The notes beneath the pieces are model-generated. The model was given only the letters and a program-made list of their open reading frames with translations, was not told the origin of the DNA and made no database searches. The position numbers were made by a program, and so were the translations under genes. Positions 20,118 through 28,960 of a stretch of DNA of 64,000 nt are shown one piece after another. The stretch comes from Streptomyces agglomeratus (GTDB lineage: Bacteria; Actinomycetota; Actinomycetes; Streptomycetales; Streptomycetaceae). Positions within the stretch are counted from its first letter, which is position 1. Each line of letters opens with the position of its first letter. Location of the stretch: assembly GCF_001746415.1 (NCBI RefSeq), contig NZ_MEHJ01000002.1:558001-622000 (forward strand), written 5' to 3'.

Positions 20118-22367
20118 GTGCCGGCACCGGTCGACGAGCCGGAGCCGGAGCCCGAGCACCGCCGTGCGGTGGAGGGAACCCTCTACACCGCCGACGAGTG
20201 GGAGCTGCGCCCCGACCCCGAGGGCGACCGCCCCTGGATCAACCCTGCGCTGCGCACCCCGGAGGGCCGCAAGGCCAGGGCCCGCTACATCGGCCGGCAG
20301 GCCCGGCGGCGGGCGCGTAAGGCCGCCGCCCGGCAGCGCACCGTTCATGGCTTCGTGCCGCGTGTCTTCCGCGGCGAGAGGCGGATGCGTGCCTGGGTCG
20401 TCGGGGTGGAGGGCGCCAAGGCCCGCGCGGACGTCAACCTCGCCCTGGCCACCGTGAAGGAGGCTGACCGCGCCGCGCGCCGCGCCGGCATCGCGCTGCG
20501 GCATCGCGACAAGAAGCGGGCCGGGGCCCAGGCGCTGCAGTTGGAGGCCGGCAAGCAGTTGGTTGTCGCGCAGAGCGCAAAAAAGCACGCGCAGAAGGTC
20601 GTCGCGATCCGCGCGGGCGTCACCTACGGCCCGCTGGTCGTGGCCGATGCGGCGGCGTACGGATTCGCGGACGTGTGGGGCTTCCTCGGCGCTCTGGTGC
20701 TCAACCTTGCTGGCGCCTCCTGGCTCGGCCGCGACGTCGAAGTGACGGAGGAGGAGATGGAGAAGCTGGAGCAGATCGAGGCTGGCGTCCCCCAGGAGGT
20801 CAGCGTCGGTATGACGCCGCGGATGTTCGAGCAGATGGTGCGCCAGGCCCTGACCGAGGACCTGAAGGTCACCCTCTCCGCGCTGCGGGTCGACCCGCAC
20901 GCCTGGGGCTTTGAGATCCACGTCTGGCTGGAACGGATGAGCCCGGAGAAGATCTCCGCCGGGCTTGACCTGCTGGAGGCCTGTCTGCCCGGCGTGCGGA
21001 CCGGCAGCATCCTGCTGCAGCAGTCGGCACAGTCCCGCAACTATTGCGTCATTCGCGTGCCCGGCGACAATCCCTGGCAGGCCGTTCCCGAACTCCCCTA
21101 CCGCGCAGCACAGTCGGTTTCCACGAAGGACATTCACAAGGCCCAGATCGGCGCCGATATGGCCGGCCGTCCCTTGGCCCTGCCGATGTGCCGGACCAAC
21201 GTCAATGTTGTTGGCGCCAGCCGTTCCGGAAAGTCCACGATTCTGCGGGCCATTTTGGACGCGCTCACCGCGACCGAGGACCAGATCATCATCGGCATCG
21301 ACCTGGGCAGTGCCGGATCCGGCTTTGGGGGCCTGCGCCATGCGATGCATGTCGTAGCGACTACTCCGGCCCAGGCCCGGGCCGCCCTGCAGTGGGCGCT
21401 GGACATCGGCAAGGGCCGTCCCTCTCTGTTCACCCCGCTCGGCATGGGGGAGAACTGGGTCACCTCCCGCGAGCGGCCCGGCATCACGGTCGTCGTCGAC
21501 GAGTTCCCGGCCCTGGTCCGCGAGAGCCGCAAGGGCTACTACGGCGAGGAGGTCAAGCGGCAGGTGTCCTGGGACCTGGACGGCATGCTCGCCGAACTGG
21601 CGATCACCTCGGCGAAGAGCGATGTCACGGAGATCATTGCCGGGCAGGGCGTCACGAAAGAGAAGGTCAAGGACAACACGTGGCTCGTCGAGCTGCCCGT
21701 TCAGGTGCTCGCTGCCTGCGACAAGGACGACGTCGTCCAGATCCTTGGTGACGGCATGCTCGCCCAGGGCTGGCGCGCGGACCGGCTCACGCCGGCCATG
21801 GGTGACCAGCTCAACGATGCCTCCGTGGCGTACGTGATGGCCGGCAGCGCCTACTGCGAGCCCATCCCGTACCGCGCGTGCTACGCCACTGACGACGAGC
21901 TGCTGCGCCGCGGCAAGGAGCGGGCGGCGGCCGGCCTGGTCGGCATCGACGCCGAGTCAGCGAAGTTCAGCCGCATCACGCTGAAGCAGCTGATGGACGC
22001 GAGCGCCGAGACGTTCGTGACCGGGGGAGAGGCGCAGGACACCGTCCCGCAGCTGATCACTTCCATCCGGCAGGTCTTCCAGGCGCTCAGCGACCCGAGC
22101 GGCCTGCAGCTGGAAGAGATCGCGGCCGGCCTCGGCCAGCTCGACCCCGACCGCTGGGACCTGGCCGCCTTCGACGGCGACGACACCGCCGAACAGGAGG
22201 CAGCCCGCGCCGCCGCGCTCAAGGCAGCGATCAAGGCGGTGCTCGCCCCCGTCGGCAAGTCCTGGACGACCGACTGCTACCGGCCGCGCCCCGGCGCGGG
22301 CACGGTCAAGGGTTACTGCCTGCGGGGCCTCAAGAAGATCACCGGCGAGGGCCCAGACGGCTCCTGA
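20118..22367 (+). CDS. FtsK/SpoIIIE-type DNA transfer ATPase (TraB-like)
   Basis: 749 residues from GTG 20118. A basic N-terminal region and two hydrophobic stretches (VTYGPLVVADAAAYG, FLGALVLNLAGASWLG) precede the motor: Walker A GASRSGKST (K372) and Walker B ITVVVDEFPAL (D461, E462). The C-terminus (SWTTDCYRPRPGAGTVKGYCLRGLKKI) looks like a winged helix for DNA recognition. Streptomyces conjugation uses one such septal ATPase to move double-stranded DNA between hyphae. There is no ribosome site at 20118, and upstream codons in another frame (GGGRFVALYGDGPTATVTVLRP) look like its true N-terminus, so a one-base indel near 20095-20117 is likely. Confidence 0.85.
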   Translation: MPAPVDEPEPEPEHRRAVEGTLYTADEWELRPDPEGDRPWINPALRTPEGRKARARYIGRQARRRARKAAARQRTVHGFVPRVFRGERRMRAWVVGVEGAKARADVNLALATVKEADRAARRAGIALRHRDKKRAGAQALQLEAGKQLVVAQSAKKHAQKVVAIRAGVTYGPLVVADAAAYGFADVWGFLGALVLNLAGASWLGRDVEVTEEEMEKLEQIEAGVPQEVSVGMTPRMFEQMVRQALTEDLKVTLSALRVDPHAWGFEIHVWLERMSPEKISAGLDLLEACLPGVRTGSILLQQSAQSRNYCVIRVPGDNPWQAVPELPYRAAQSVSTKDIHKAQIGADMAGRPLALPMCRTNVNVVGASRSGKSTILRAILDALTATEDQIIIGIDLGSAGSGFGGLRHAMHVVATTPAQARAALQWALDIGKGRPSLFTPLGMGENWVTSRERPGITVVVDEFPALVRESRKGYYGEEVKRQVSWDLDGMLAELAITSAKSDVTEIIAGQGVTKEKVKDNTWLVELPVQVLAACDKDDVVQILGDGMLAQGWRADRLTPAMGDQLNDASVAYVMAGSAYCEPIPYRACYATDDELLRRGKERAAAGLVGIDAESAKFSRITLKQLMDASAETFVTGGEAQDTVPQLITSIRQVFQALSDPSGLQLEEIAAGLGQLDPDRWDLAAFDGDDTAEQEAARAAALKAAIKAVLAPVGKSWTTDCYRPRPGAGTVKGYCLRGLKKITGEGPDGS

Positions 22368-22373
22368 CTGACC

Positions 22374-22532
22374 GGAACGCGTGAGGAACATGCAGGTCAG
22401 CGGCCCGGAACAGCTCGAGAACGCGGGCGGAACACCTCGAGAGATCGGGAACAGTGTTCCGCCCCCGGGCCCCCGTTCCAGCAGCGTTCCCCCGCTCTGA
22501 CCTGCACGTTTCGCCAGGTTCCTGCCCGTTCC
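22374..22532. promoter_or_regulatory. Dyad-symmetric GGAAC/GTTCC array; candidate clt transfer site
   Basis: GGAAC occurs at 22374, 22385, 22407, 22429 and 22448; GTTCC occurs at 22456, 22475, 22486, 22518 and 22528. The centre is the dyad GGAACAGTGTTCC (22448-22460). TGCAGGTCAG (22391-22400) and CTGACCTGCA (22497-22506) form an outer inverted pair that matches the rep iterons. It lies directly behind the transfer ATPase gene, where Streptomyces plasmids often keep the clt locus. Confidence 0.5.
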
Positions 22533-22559
22533 CCGCCCGAAAGATCACGGGAGTCTGTT

Positions 22560-23666
22560 ATGACCTTCAACCCGCTGCGGCCCAACGAACCCGCCGCCGG
22601 CTACTACCGGATCACCGCCGAGCGTCGATTCATGTACCTGCAGCAGGACCCGGCCCACACCCTGCGGACCGTCTGGCAGACCCTCCCCGTCACCTGCCCG
22701 ATCTGCGCCGCCGACACCGGCCTGACCCTCTTCTGCGAGCGCGGCGCCCAGGACGTCGTCCAGGTCCTCTGCCCTGCTGGTCACCTCTGGCCCGAACCCC
22801 TCGTCGACTCCGGCCACTTCCGCACCTGCGCCGAGCTCCACGGCTACGTCGACACGCAGCCCGAGGCGCTGTGGATCATCGACGCCGGATTCGGTGAGGA
22901 GCCGCCGCCTCCGATCGACTACGCCGCCGAGATCACCGCCGGCGCCAAGTACGTCGCCAAGTACGCCGAGCGCAAGGCCAAAACCCGGATCAGGCGCGCG
23001 GTGCGCACTCCGATCCGAAAGGCGAAGAAGAAGGCCCTCAATCTCGCCTTCACTCCCGTCTCCGCCGTCCTGCGCGGCGCCTGGAACCTCCAGGCCGGCG
23101 GCGTACCCGCCGACCCGCCGAAGACTGGGAAGTCGGCCGGTACCGGCAGCGGCAGGAAGCGCAAGGGTGATCCCGAGCCCGAGCTGAGGATTCCCTCGGT
23201 CGCCAAGTACCGCCGGGCCTATGGCATGCCCGCCCCCGAAGAGGGCCCGGCCTGCCTGGTCTGCGAGGACAGTGGCCGGATCACCGCACCCGGCATCAGC
23301 ATCGGCTGCACCGAATGCGCCGGCCCCGCCGCCGCGGCGATGGCTGCCGCCGAGCGCAAGGCCGAGCGGGCGCGGACCGGCAAGACTCCGCCACGCCGCG
23401 CCTGCCCGGGCACCGTCGGCACGGCGACGGGGAAGAGCGGCGGTCGCACCCCCGTCACCGGCCAGGGCGTCACGGTCGACGGGGACAACAACCAGCCCAT
23501 CCGCGTCAACTCCCCCGCTGGCGGCGGTGGGCCGCTCACCGCTGACCAGGCCGCCGCCGTCCGGCACGCGGTCAGCTCGGCTGCCACCCGCAACTCCGGC
23601 GGCGTGCAAGTCGCCGGTACGAACAACGCCCCCACCACGCGCGTCACCCGTGGAGGCCGCACCTGA
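22560..23666 (+). CDS. Hypothetical plasmid protein with two zinc-ribbon-like regions
   Basis: 368 residues; ATG 22560 with GGGAG upstream. Near the N-terminus CPIC and a CPAGH element, and later CLVCEDSG with CTEC, suggest two metal sites. Between them is a basic segment (AERKAKTRIRRAVRTPIRKAKKKALNLAF). The C-terminus is Gly/Thr-rich and low in complexity. It follows the transfer ATPase after the candidate transfer site, so a role in plasmid transfer or DNA binding is possible, but I do not recognise the family. Confidence 0.8.
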   Translation: MTFNPLRPNEPAAGYYRITAERRFMYLQQDPAHTLRTVWQTLPVTCPICAADTGLTLFCERGAQDVVQVLCPAGHLWPEPLVDSGHFRTCAELHGYVDTQPEALWIIDAGFGEEPPPPIDYAAEITAGAKYVAKYAERKAKTRIRRAVRTPIRKAKKKALNLAFTPVSAVLRGAWNLQAGGVPADPPKTGKSAGTGSGRKRKGDPEPELRIPSVAKYRRAYGMPAPEEGPACLVCEDSGRITAPGISIGCTECAGPAAAAMAAAERKAERARTGKTPPRRACPGTVGTATGKSGGRTPVTGQGVTVDGDNNQPIRVNSPAGGGGPLTADQAAAVRHAVSSAATRNSGGVQVAGTNNAPTTRVTRGGRT

Positions 23667-23723
23667 TCGAGCTAATCGGTAGTCGTCTGACCAGCCAGAA
23701 CACAAGAAACCCGAACTCGATGT

Positions 23724-23759
23724 ATGCATACTCTTGAAATGAATACTCGGAGTATGCAT
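23724..23759. promoter_or_regulatory. Operator-like inverted repeat before the small-gene operon
   Basis: ATGCATACTC (23724-23733) and GAGTATGCAT (23750-23759) are perfect 10-bp inverted repeats, with a further AATACTC in the spacer. This AT-rich island is the likely control region of the following genes and could bind a plasmid repressor. Confidence 0.6.
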
Positions 23760-23778
23760 TATTGGGTTGTCGCAAGCA

Positions 23779-23825
23779 CCCGGGGCGGCCGCCAGGTCGC
23801 CAACTCAGCCGGCCGCCCCGGGGCC
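23779..23825 (+). repeat. Intergenic hairpin repeat, copy 1 of 6
   Basis: CCCCGGGGCGGCC and GGCCGCCCCGGGG arms around the loop GCCAGGTCGCCAACTCAGCC. It lies 31 bp before the start of the beta-helix-like gene. Confidence 0.8.
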
Positions 23826-23856
23826 TTCCAACCGCACCCAACGAGGAGAAGCAGAA

Positions 23857-24669
23857 GTGACGCAGAAGAACCGCACCGCCGCCCACGCCGGAGCCATCGA
23901 GCTGGAGGTCAAGGTCTCCAACGGCCGCCTCAACGTCACGGTCGACCCGCACGCCACTCAGGCCCAGGTCACCGTCCACACCACCGACACCGAAGGCCCG
24001 ATCGCCGAGGCCGTCACGAACACCACCTTCACCGAGAACGGCACCAAGCTCCACGTGGTCGTCCCCGACGACGACACCAACGCCGGCGCCGTCTTCAGCA
24101 CCGGTGGCAGCGTCTTCAGCTTCGGCGGCGACAGCATGGTCATCGGCAGCAGCAGCGGCGTGGTCATCAGCGGCGGCGACATCACCATCGGCGGCCGCAG
24201 GATCGTCTCCGGCGGCAGCGTCGTCGCCGACCAGGGCACCGTCGTCGCCGGCAGCGGCACCCTCACCATCGACGTCACCCTCCCGGCCAGCTCCTCCCTC
24301 GCCGTCAAGACCAAGAACGCCGAAACAACGGTCCGCGGTGACCTCAAGAGCCTGACGGTCGACGCCCGCAACGGCTCCGTCCAGACCGAAGGCGTCGAGA
24401 CCCTGGAGACCGAGACGCACAACGGCTCCGTCCTGGTCGACCGCGTCGACATCGAGCTGGAGGCCAGCACCCACAACGGCTCCATCACCATCGGCGCCTA
24501 CAACGGCCAGCGCGGCTTCGCACGCACCCACAACGGCGACGTCACCATCACCGCCACCCCGGCCTCCAGCGGCAGGCTCGCCGCCCGCACCCACAACGGC
24601 AACATTCGCGTCCGGGGCGCCAACCACCTGGACCGGAAGACCTCCACCCACAACGGCCGCGTCTGGTAA
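23857..24669 (+). CDS. DUF4097-like beta-repeat protein
   Basis: 270 residues from GTG 23857 (GAGGAG site upstream); the longer frame has no site. The sequence is built from short beta-strand repeats, with THNGS/THNGD/THNGN recurring six times in the last 100 residues, as in DUF4097-type (polymer-forming adhesin-like) beta-helices. No signal peptide or anchor is visible, so it is probably cytoplasmic. It is the first gene of the run separated by the hairpin repeats. Function unknown. Confidence 0.8.
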   Translation: MTQKNRTAAHAGAIELEVKVSNGRLNVTVDPHATQAQVTVHTTDTEGPIAEAVTNTTFTENGTKLHVVVPDDDTNAGAVFSTGGSVFSFGGDSMVIGSSSGVVISGGDITIGGRRIVSGGSVVADQGTVVAGSGTLTIDVTLPASSSLAVKTKNAETTVRGDLKSLTVDARNGSVQTEGVETLETETHNGSVLVDRVDIELEASTHNGSITIGAYNGQRGFARTHNGDVTITATPASSGRLAARTHNGNIRVRGANHLDRKTSTHNGRVW

Positions 24670-24676
24670 CACCACC

Positions 24677-24727
24677 GCCCCGGGGCGGCCGCCAGGTCGC
24701 CAACACTCAGGCCGGCCGCCCCGGGCC
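24677..24727 (+). repeat. Intergenic hairpin repeat, copy 2 of 6
   Basis: Same arms as copy 1 with loop variant CCAGGTCGCCAACACTCAG. It starts eight bases after the preceding stop and lies 45 bp before the next start. Confidence 0.8.
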
Positions 24728-24772
24728 TCCCCACCCGCAGCCCGCAGCACCACTTCACCGAAGGAGCAGCAC

Positions 24773-25354
24773 GTGGCACACATCTCCGCCGAAGCCGGCC
24801 AGCCGCGCCCCACCACCGGCACCGCCCGCCGCCTCACCGTTCGCGCCCTGAAGCGAGCGCGCCGACTCACCGATCCGGCCGCCGGCGCAACCATCCTGAT
24901 CACGGTTGGCCTGTGGCTTACCCACACCGGCCCGGCCTGGCTCACCACCGCCAACGACTGGACGGTCCTGCTGTATGCCGTCGCCGTCCTCGGCATCAAG
25001 ACCACGGCCGACGCCGTCGCCGAGTACGTCATTGACCTGATCGACCCCGACCGCTGGGACGGCGACATCACGTTCGAGCTCGCCGAGTGCCTGACCCAGC
25101 TGCGCGCCGACATCGACAACGGCGCCGACATCGACGACGTCCTGGACAGCCTGCGCGCCAGCAACCTGGTGCCTGAACTGCTCTCCACGCTGCGGAACCT
25201 GGCCGCCGAGTACGCCGCCCGCGGCGACGAAGACGAGAACCAGCGGCTGCTCGCCGCCGTCCTGCACCTGCGCAACGCCGACAAGACCATCGGATACCGA
25301 AGCGAGCTCGACGCGCTCGAGACCGGAGGCACCTACCAGAAGTACCCACAGTAG
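24773..25354 (+). CDS. Hypothetical protein with two hydrophobic segments
   Basis: 193 residues from GTG 24773 behind AAGGAG. Residues about 38-85 hold two hydrophobic stretches (ATILITVGLWLTHTG, WTVLLYAVAVLGIKTTADAVAEYVIDLI), suggesting membrane attachment. An acidic helical C-terminus follows. It lies between hairpin copies 2 and 3. No family recognised. Confidence 0.75.
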   Translation: MAHISAEAGQPRPTTGTARRLTVRALKRARRLTDPAAGATILITVGLWLTHTGPAWLTTANDWTVLLYAVAVLGIKTTADAVAEYVIDLIDPDRWDGDITFELAECLTQLRADIDNGADIDDVLDSLRASNLVPELLSTLRNLAAEYAARGDEDENQRLLAAVLHLRNADKTIGYRSELDALETGGTYQKYPQ

Positions 25355-25358
25355 TTAC

Positions 25359-25409
25359 GCCCCGGGGACGGCGGCCAGGTCGCCAAACTCAGCCCACCGT
25401 CCCCGGGCC
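25359..25409 (+). repeat. Intergenic hairpin repeat, copy 3 of 6
   Basis: GCCCCGGGGACGG and CCGTCCCCGGGCC arms: the stem has changed on both sides relative to copies 1 and 2, a compensatory change. The loop CCAGGTCGCCAAACTCAG is conserved. Confidence 0.8.
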
Positions 25410-25477
25410 TCCCAACCCGCTCCAACCGGAGCAGGGGGCCGGAACCATCGTCCCTCATCACCGCGAGGAGCAGAACC

Positions 25478-25726
25478 ATGACCCCCCGATCCGGCGACAT
25501 CGCCAAGGCCCGCGAGGACCTGAAGAACACGCTCGCCGCCGCCAAGGCCAAGCGAGACAAGGTCTTCGAGGACACCGAGAAGCTCCGCGAGGCTGCCGAC
25601 GCAGAACTGTGGAAAACCGTGGGAGCCCAGCTGGACGGCGCGTACCACGGCGCCCGCACCGACGCTGTCGAAGTCCTCGGCGTCACACGCGACTACATCC
25701 TCAAGCAGACCAAGAAGTACAGCTAA
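25478..25726 (+). CDS. Small helical hypothetical protein
   Basis: 82 residues; ATG 25478 after a GAGGAG site. The first 50 residues are a charged amphipathic helix (IAKAREDLKNTLAAAKAKRDKVFEDTEKLREAADAELW), probably a coiled coil. Similar in size and charge to small plasmid-borne accessory proteins; function unknown. Confidence 0.7.
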   Translation: MTPRSGDIAKAREDLKNTLAAAKAKRDKVFEDTEKLREAADAELWKTVGAQLDGAYHGARTDAVEVLGVTRDYILKQTKKYS

Positions 25727-25733
25727 CGCACCC

Positions 25734-25785
25734 GCCCCGGGGCCGGCCGCCAGGTCGCCAAAACTCAGCCGGCCGCCCCCGGACC
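25734..25785 (+). repeat. Intergenic hairpin repeat, copy 4 of 6
   Basis: Arms GCCCCGGGGCCGGCC and GGCCGCCCCCGG with loop CCAGGTCGCCAAAACTCAG. It starts seven bases after the preceding stop. Confidence 0.8.
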
Positions 25786-25815
25786 TCCCGACCCGACCAG
25801 TACGAGGAGTAAGCC

Positions 25816-26073
25816 ATGGCTCTGCGTGACCGCCTCCGCTCCGCCGCGTACGACGCGATGACGAACTCGGACGGCTCGCCCGCCGGCGCCCGCCGCGCCA
25901 GCCAGGCCGCTTCCCTGCTCGCTTCCACGGCCGCCGACCACAGCACCGTCGCCGCTGCGGCTATCGCCGGACTCGGCGCCGTCGCCGTCGCGGCCGAGGG
26001 CGCACTGTCCAACTACCTCTACCCGCCCGGCGACTACGCCTCTTTTGCCGTCAACGACGGATCAGGAGAGTGA
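25816..26073 (+). CDS. Small alanine-rich hypothetical protein
   Basis: 85 residues from ATG 25816 behind GAGGAG. It has an Ala-rich hydrophobic middle (STVAAAAIAGLGAVAVAAEGAL), a possible single membrane helix. The following gene starts three bases after its stop, so the two are coupled. Unknown family. Confidence 0.7.
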   Translation: MALRDRLRSAAYDAMTNSDGSPAGARRASQAASLLASTAADHSTVAAAAIAGLGAVAVAAEGALSNYLYPPGDYASFAVNDGSGE

Positions 26074-26075
26074 CG

Positions 26076-26282
26076 ATGTTCCAGGCAGGTGACGAGGTAC
26101 GCATTACCTCCTGCGAGGACGACCCCCGCGCGACTGGCAGGACCGGCCGGATTGTGGACGAGGTCCCGCCGGGTCCGCTCACTGGCGGCAGGTGGACGGT
26201 GAACGGGATCAGCCTCTTCATCGGGCCCGCCCTGTGCCACACCCACGAGCTGCGCAAAACCGGCCGGCGACGACCGCGCTGA
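26076..26282 (+). CDS. Small SH3/KOW-like hypothetical protein
   Basis: 68 residues from ATG 26076; AGGAG seven bases upstream favours it over the GTG at 26070. The sequence FQAGDEVRITSCEDDPRATGRTGRIVDEVP has the look of a small beta-barrel (KOW/SH3-like). No partner can be named. Confidence 0.65.
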   Translation: MFQAGDEVRITSCEDDPRATGRTGRIVDEVPPGPLTGGRWTVNGISLFIGPALCHTHELRKTGRRRPR

Positions 26283-26301
26283 TCCACTCACACTCCTCCC
26301 T

Positions 26302-26350
26302 CCCGGGGCCGGCCGCCAGGTCGCCAACCACTCAGCCGCCCGCCCCGCGG
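26302..26350 (+). repeat. Intergenic hairpin repeat, copy 5 of 6
   Basis: CCCGGGGCCGGCC with a less perfect right arm (CCGCCCGCCCCGCGG). The loop core CCAGGTCGCCAACCACTCAG is retained. This is the most divergent stem of the first five. Confidence 0.75.
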
Positions 26351-26393
26351 ATCTCTCCCGACTCGACCCATGCCCAGACAGGAAGGCCTCGCC

Positions 26394-27068
26394 ATGCCCG
26401 CCTCCGCGACCGCGACCGCTCCGCGGACCTTCTGGTCCGAAGCGGCCCTCGCCGCAGCAGTCGACGCAGCCTTCGCCGAAGCGCTCGCCGAAGAACTGGC
26501 CGCCGCACTCGCCGACGCCACACCGGCCAGGCCCGCCATCACCCTCCCGGACACCGACACCCTCATCCGCCAGGCCGGCATCGTCACCGGGCCGTGCCCG
26601 TCCGACCCGCACACCCCCTCCGCCACCGGCCGCTTCCTGAAGAAGGCGTCGGTCATCACCGCCCGGGCCGCCTGGTGGCTGCTCAAGCACACCACCCTCT
26701 GCGCCGGCGTCCTGCTGGTCGGGGCCCTGCGCGTCACCTGGCATCTCGCTGCCGAACGCATGCCAAGTCCCGACCGGGCCATCGCCCCAGCCGACTTCCT
26801 GGAAGCCACGTCCGAGCACATCAAGACCCGCGGCTGGACCCAGTTCGTCATGGAGTCCCGCCGAGGCGTGTGCCTCCTCGGCGCCGAGCGCGACCTGATC
26901 CGCTCCGGGACCGGCACCCGCGCCACCGCCTCCGAGGCCAACACCCACCTGCTCGTCGCCACCGGCTCCCGCTCGCTCCCCGGCTGGAACGACCAGCTCA
27001 CTCGCACGGAGGCGCAGGTCCACCAGGCGCTCCTCGTCGCCGCCGCCCGCGCCCGCGCCGCCCGCTGA
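26394..27068 (+). CDS. Hypothetical protein with one hydrophobic segment
   Basis: 224 residues from ATG 26394 (AGGAAGG upstream). An Ala-rich N-terminal helix precedes a moderately hydrophobic segment (ASVITARAAWWLLKHTTLCAGVLLVGALRV) around residues 80-110. The C-terminal part (TRGWTQFVMESRRGVCLLGAERDLIRSGTGT) reads as a folded cytoplasmic domain. No family recognised. Confidence 0.7.
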   Translation: MPASATATAPRTFWSEAALAAAVDAAFAEALAEELAAALADATPARPAITLPDTDTLIRQAGIVTGPCPSDPHTPSATGRFLKKASVITARAAWWLLKHTTLCAGVLLVGALRVTWHLAAERMPSPDRAIAPADFLEATSEHIKTRGWTQFVMESRRGVCLLGAERDLIRSGTGTRATASEANTHLLVATGSRSLPGWNDQLTRTEAQVHQALLVAAARARAAR

Positions 27069-27107
27069 CCGCCCGCACATCCCGCCCCGCTCCAGGAAGG
27101 CCACGCC

Positions 27108-27647
27108 ATGCTCACCGTCACCAGCGACAGCGTCTCCTACTTCCAGCGCCGCCTCGTCAAGCACACCGAGTCCATCGCCCCCGACGCCGCGCGTCTGGTC
27201 GCCGGCCGCTTCGGCGCCCTGCCCCCGGTGCAGCTCGTCATGGTCGGGGACCTCAACCGCTGGTCGGCCCTCACGGCCGACACCGAACTCGCCCTCGTCC
27301 CCGGGGTGTCCGACCGGATCCAGGCCGCGCACCGGCGCGAGTGCCGCCGAGGCCGGCGCAGCAGGTACGGCATCACCGTGCTCGCCCCCAACGGCGTGGT
27401 CATCCCCATCAACCTGCGCAAGGCCCGCGCCGAGAGGGACATCAACGACACCGTCGTCCACGAGCTCACCCACGCCCACCAGCTCGGCAACACCCAGGCC
27501 CGCGCCCAGCACATCGCGTACCTGCGGCACTGCTGGGACGTCGAAAAGCTGCCGCGCCGGCAGGTCAAGCAGTACGAGCGGCTCATCGACCGCCGCGAGG
27601 TCGAAGCCCACGGCGCCGAATCCCTCGCCTCCCGCCTCCCCGCCTGA
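27108..27647 (+). CDS. Zincin-like metallopeptidase
   Basis: 179 residues; ATG 27108 after CAGGAAGG. The motif VVHELTHAHQLG provides an HExxH zinc site (H118, E119, H122), and a downstream Glu in RREVEAHGAESLASRLP may be the third ligand, as in gluzincins. No signal peptide, so it should act in the cytoplasm. Its position in the small-gene run suggests cleavage of a plasmid or host factor during establishment or transfer, which is inference only. Confidence 0.75.
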   Translation: MLTVTSDSVSYFQRRLVKHTESIAPDAARLVAGRFGALPPVQLVMVGDLNRWSALTADTELALVPGVSDRIQAAHRRECRRGRRSRYGITVLAPNGVVIPINLRKARAERDINDTVVHELTHAHQLGNTQARAQHIAYLRHCWDVEKLPRRQVKQYERLIDRREVEAHGAESLASRLPA

Positions 27648-27669
27648 TCCACCGGAAGAAGCGACGACC

Positions 27670-28353
27670 ATGCGCATCCGACTCCCCTGGATCACCCGCA
27701 CCGACCGCGCTCGCTGGCGCGCCGCCCGCTCCATCGCCGACCTCGGCCACCTGACCGCCCTCTGGCTCGAAGGCGAGGTCGCCTCCCATCCCAGCTGCGC
27801 CACGCCCAACTACGGGCCCGACAAGGAAACCGCGCACCTGGTGCCGATCCTGGCGGCCGCCAACCGTGCCGGCTACCTCACCGACAACTCCCAGCCCGGC
27901 CTCATCGAGCGCGGCAGCGACGGTGACCTGTGGGAGCAGCGGGCCGCCGTGATCGGCTGGATCCACCGGGACAACCAGCAGTTGGTGCGCTGCATCACGA
28001 CCGCCGCGCGGGATGCCGGGCTGCTGGTATGCGTCGACCATCCCGGCTCGGACATCCCGGTAACGAAGGTCGACGGGCAGGACTACACGATCTTCGGCGC
28101 GGTCCCGCCGGAGTACCTGCGCGTCCTGTGGTCGGCGCGCCTCATCGACCGCGACCTGTTCACCACCCTGACGAACGCCGCCTCGATCACCGTCGTCGAT
28201 CCCCAGTACGGACGAGACAGCCTCCTGTGGCCCGTGCTCACCAAGGCCTTGGCCCACCACGCCCTGGTGTTGCCAACCGGCATCCGCCTCGAGGGCACCG
28301 TCTTCCCCGCCAGCAGCTGCATCGACCTGCCGAACGCCACGCCCCAGCCCTGA
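27670..28353 (+). CDS. DUF6919-like hypothetical protein
   Basis: 227 residues from ATG 27670 (GGAAGAAG upstream). Segments such as SIADLGHLTALWLEGEV and LVPILAAANRAGYLTDNSQPG resemble a family common on Streptomyces plasmids that I recall as DUF6919. The match is from memory. No catalytic motif is visible. It follows the metallopeptidase gene by 22 bases. Confidence 0.7.
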   Translation: MRIRLPWITRTDRARWRAARSIADLGHLTALWLEGEVASHPSCATPNYGPDKETAHLVPILAAANRAGYLTDNSQPGLIERGSDGDLWEQRAAVIGWIHRDNQQLVRCITTAARDAGLLVCVDHPGSDIPVTKVDGQDYTIFGAVPPEYLRVLWSARLIDRDLFTTLTNAASITVVDPQYGRDSLLWPVLTKALAHHALVLPTGIRLEGTVFPASSCIDLPNATPQP

Positions 28354-28456
28354 TCTGTCCACCTGGCCGTGTCGTCCGGTCCGCAGGCCACCGGCCCGGA
28401 CGACGCGGGGGACCGGACAGCCCGGCCCGCCACCGTCACCCGAAACGGAGCACTTC

Positions 28457-28960
28457 GTGACCCCGACCACCCTGACCCGCACGGCGCCCGCGGCCCCCAC
28501 CGACCGCAGCGACCTGGTCCACGACATCCGCCTGCGCACCGCCGCCAGCACCGGCAACCCGACCCAGGGCGTGCCGCAGCTGCTCGCCCACATCGAGATG
28601 CTGGAGCAGCGCCTGGCCGCCGCCGAGGCCGTCTTCCCCGGCATCACCGAGCTGGCCCCCGGCGAGCCGGTCGAGCTGACCATCTACCGCGCAGAGTACG
28701 AGCACGGCCAGCTGCCGCTCGGCCTCTACACCAACCGCGACGCCGCCCGCGCCCACGGCGAGGACCTCCGCACCCGCGAAGGCCTGCCCACCGGAGCGAT
28801 CCTCACCTGGATCCCCGACTTCGGCGACGACGAGGCGGTCGAGGAGCTGGCCGTGTTCTACCCCGGCGAGGACGACGAGACACAGGAAGACAGCTCCACC
28901 GGCTACCTCGTCACCCCGCTCACCCTGACGGCCGCGCACGTCCCGGAGGTCGACGCATGA
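28457..28960 (+). CDS. Hypothetical plasmid protein
   Basis: 167 residues from GTG 28457. The first third is helical (HDIRLRTAASTGNPTQGVPQLLAHIEMLEQRLAAAEAVFPG). The rest is acidic and ends with a poly-acidic stretch (YPGEDDETQED). Its stop overlaps the next ATG, so translation is coupled. Not recognised. Confidence 0.7.
   Translation: MTPTTLTRTAPAAPTDRSDLVHDIRLRTAASTGNPTQGVPQLLAHIEMLEQRLAAAEAVFPGITELAPGEPVELTIYRAEYEHGQLPLGLYTNRDAARAHGEDLRTREGLPTGAILTWIPDFGDDEAVEELAVFYPGEDDETQEDSSTGYLVTPLTLTAAHVPEVDA

Noticed and set aside
19881..21350. 489-codon minus-strand ORF over the transfer ATPase
   Set aside because: Complementary to the Walker-motif region of the plus-strand gene and lacking natural protein character.
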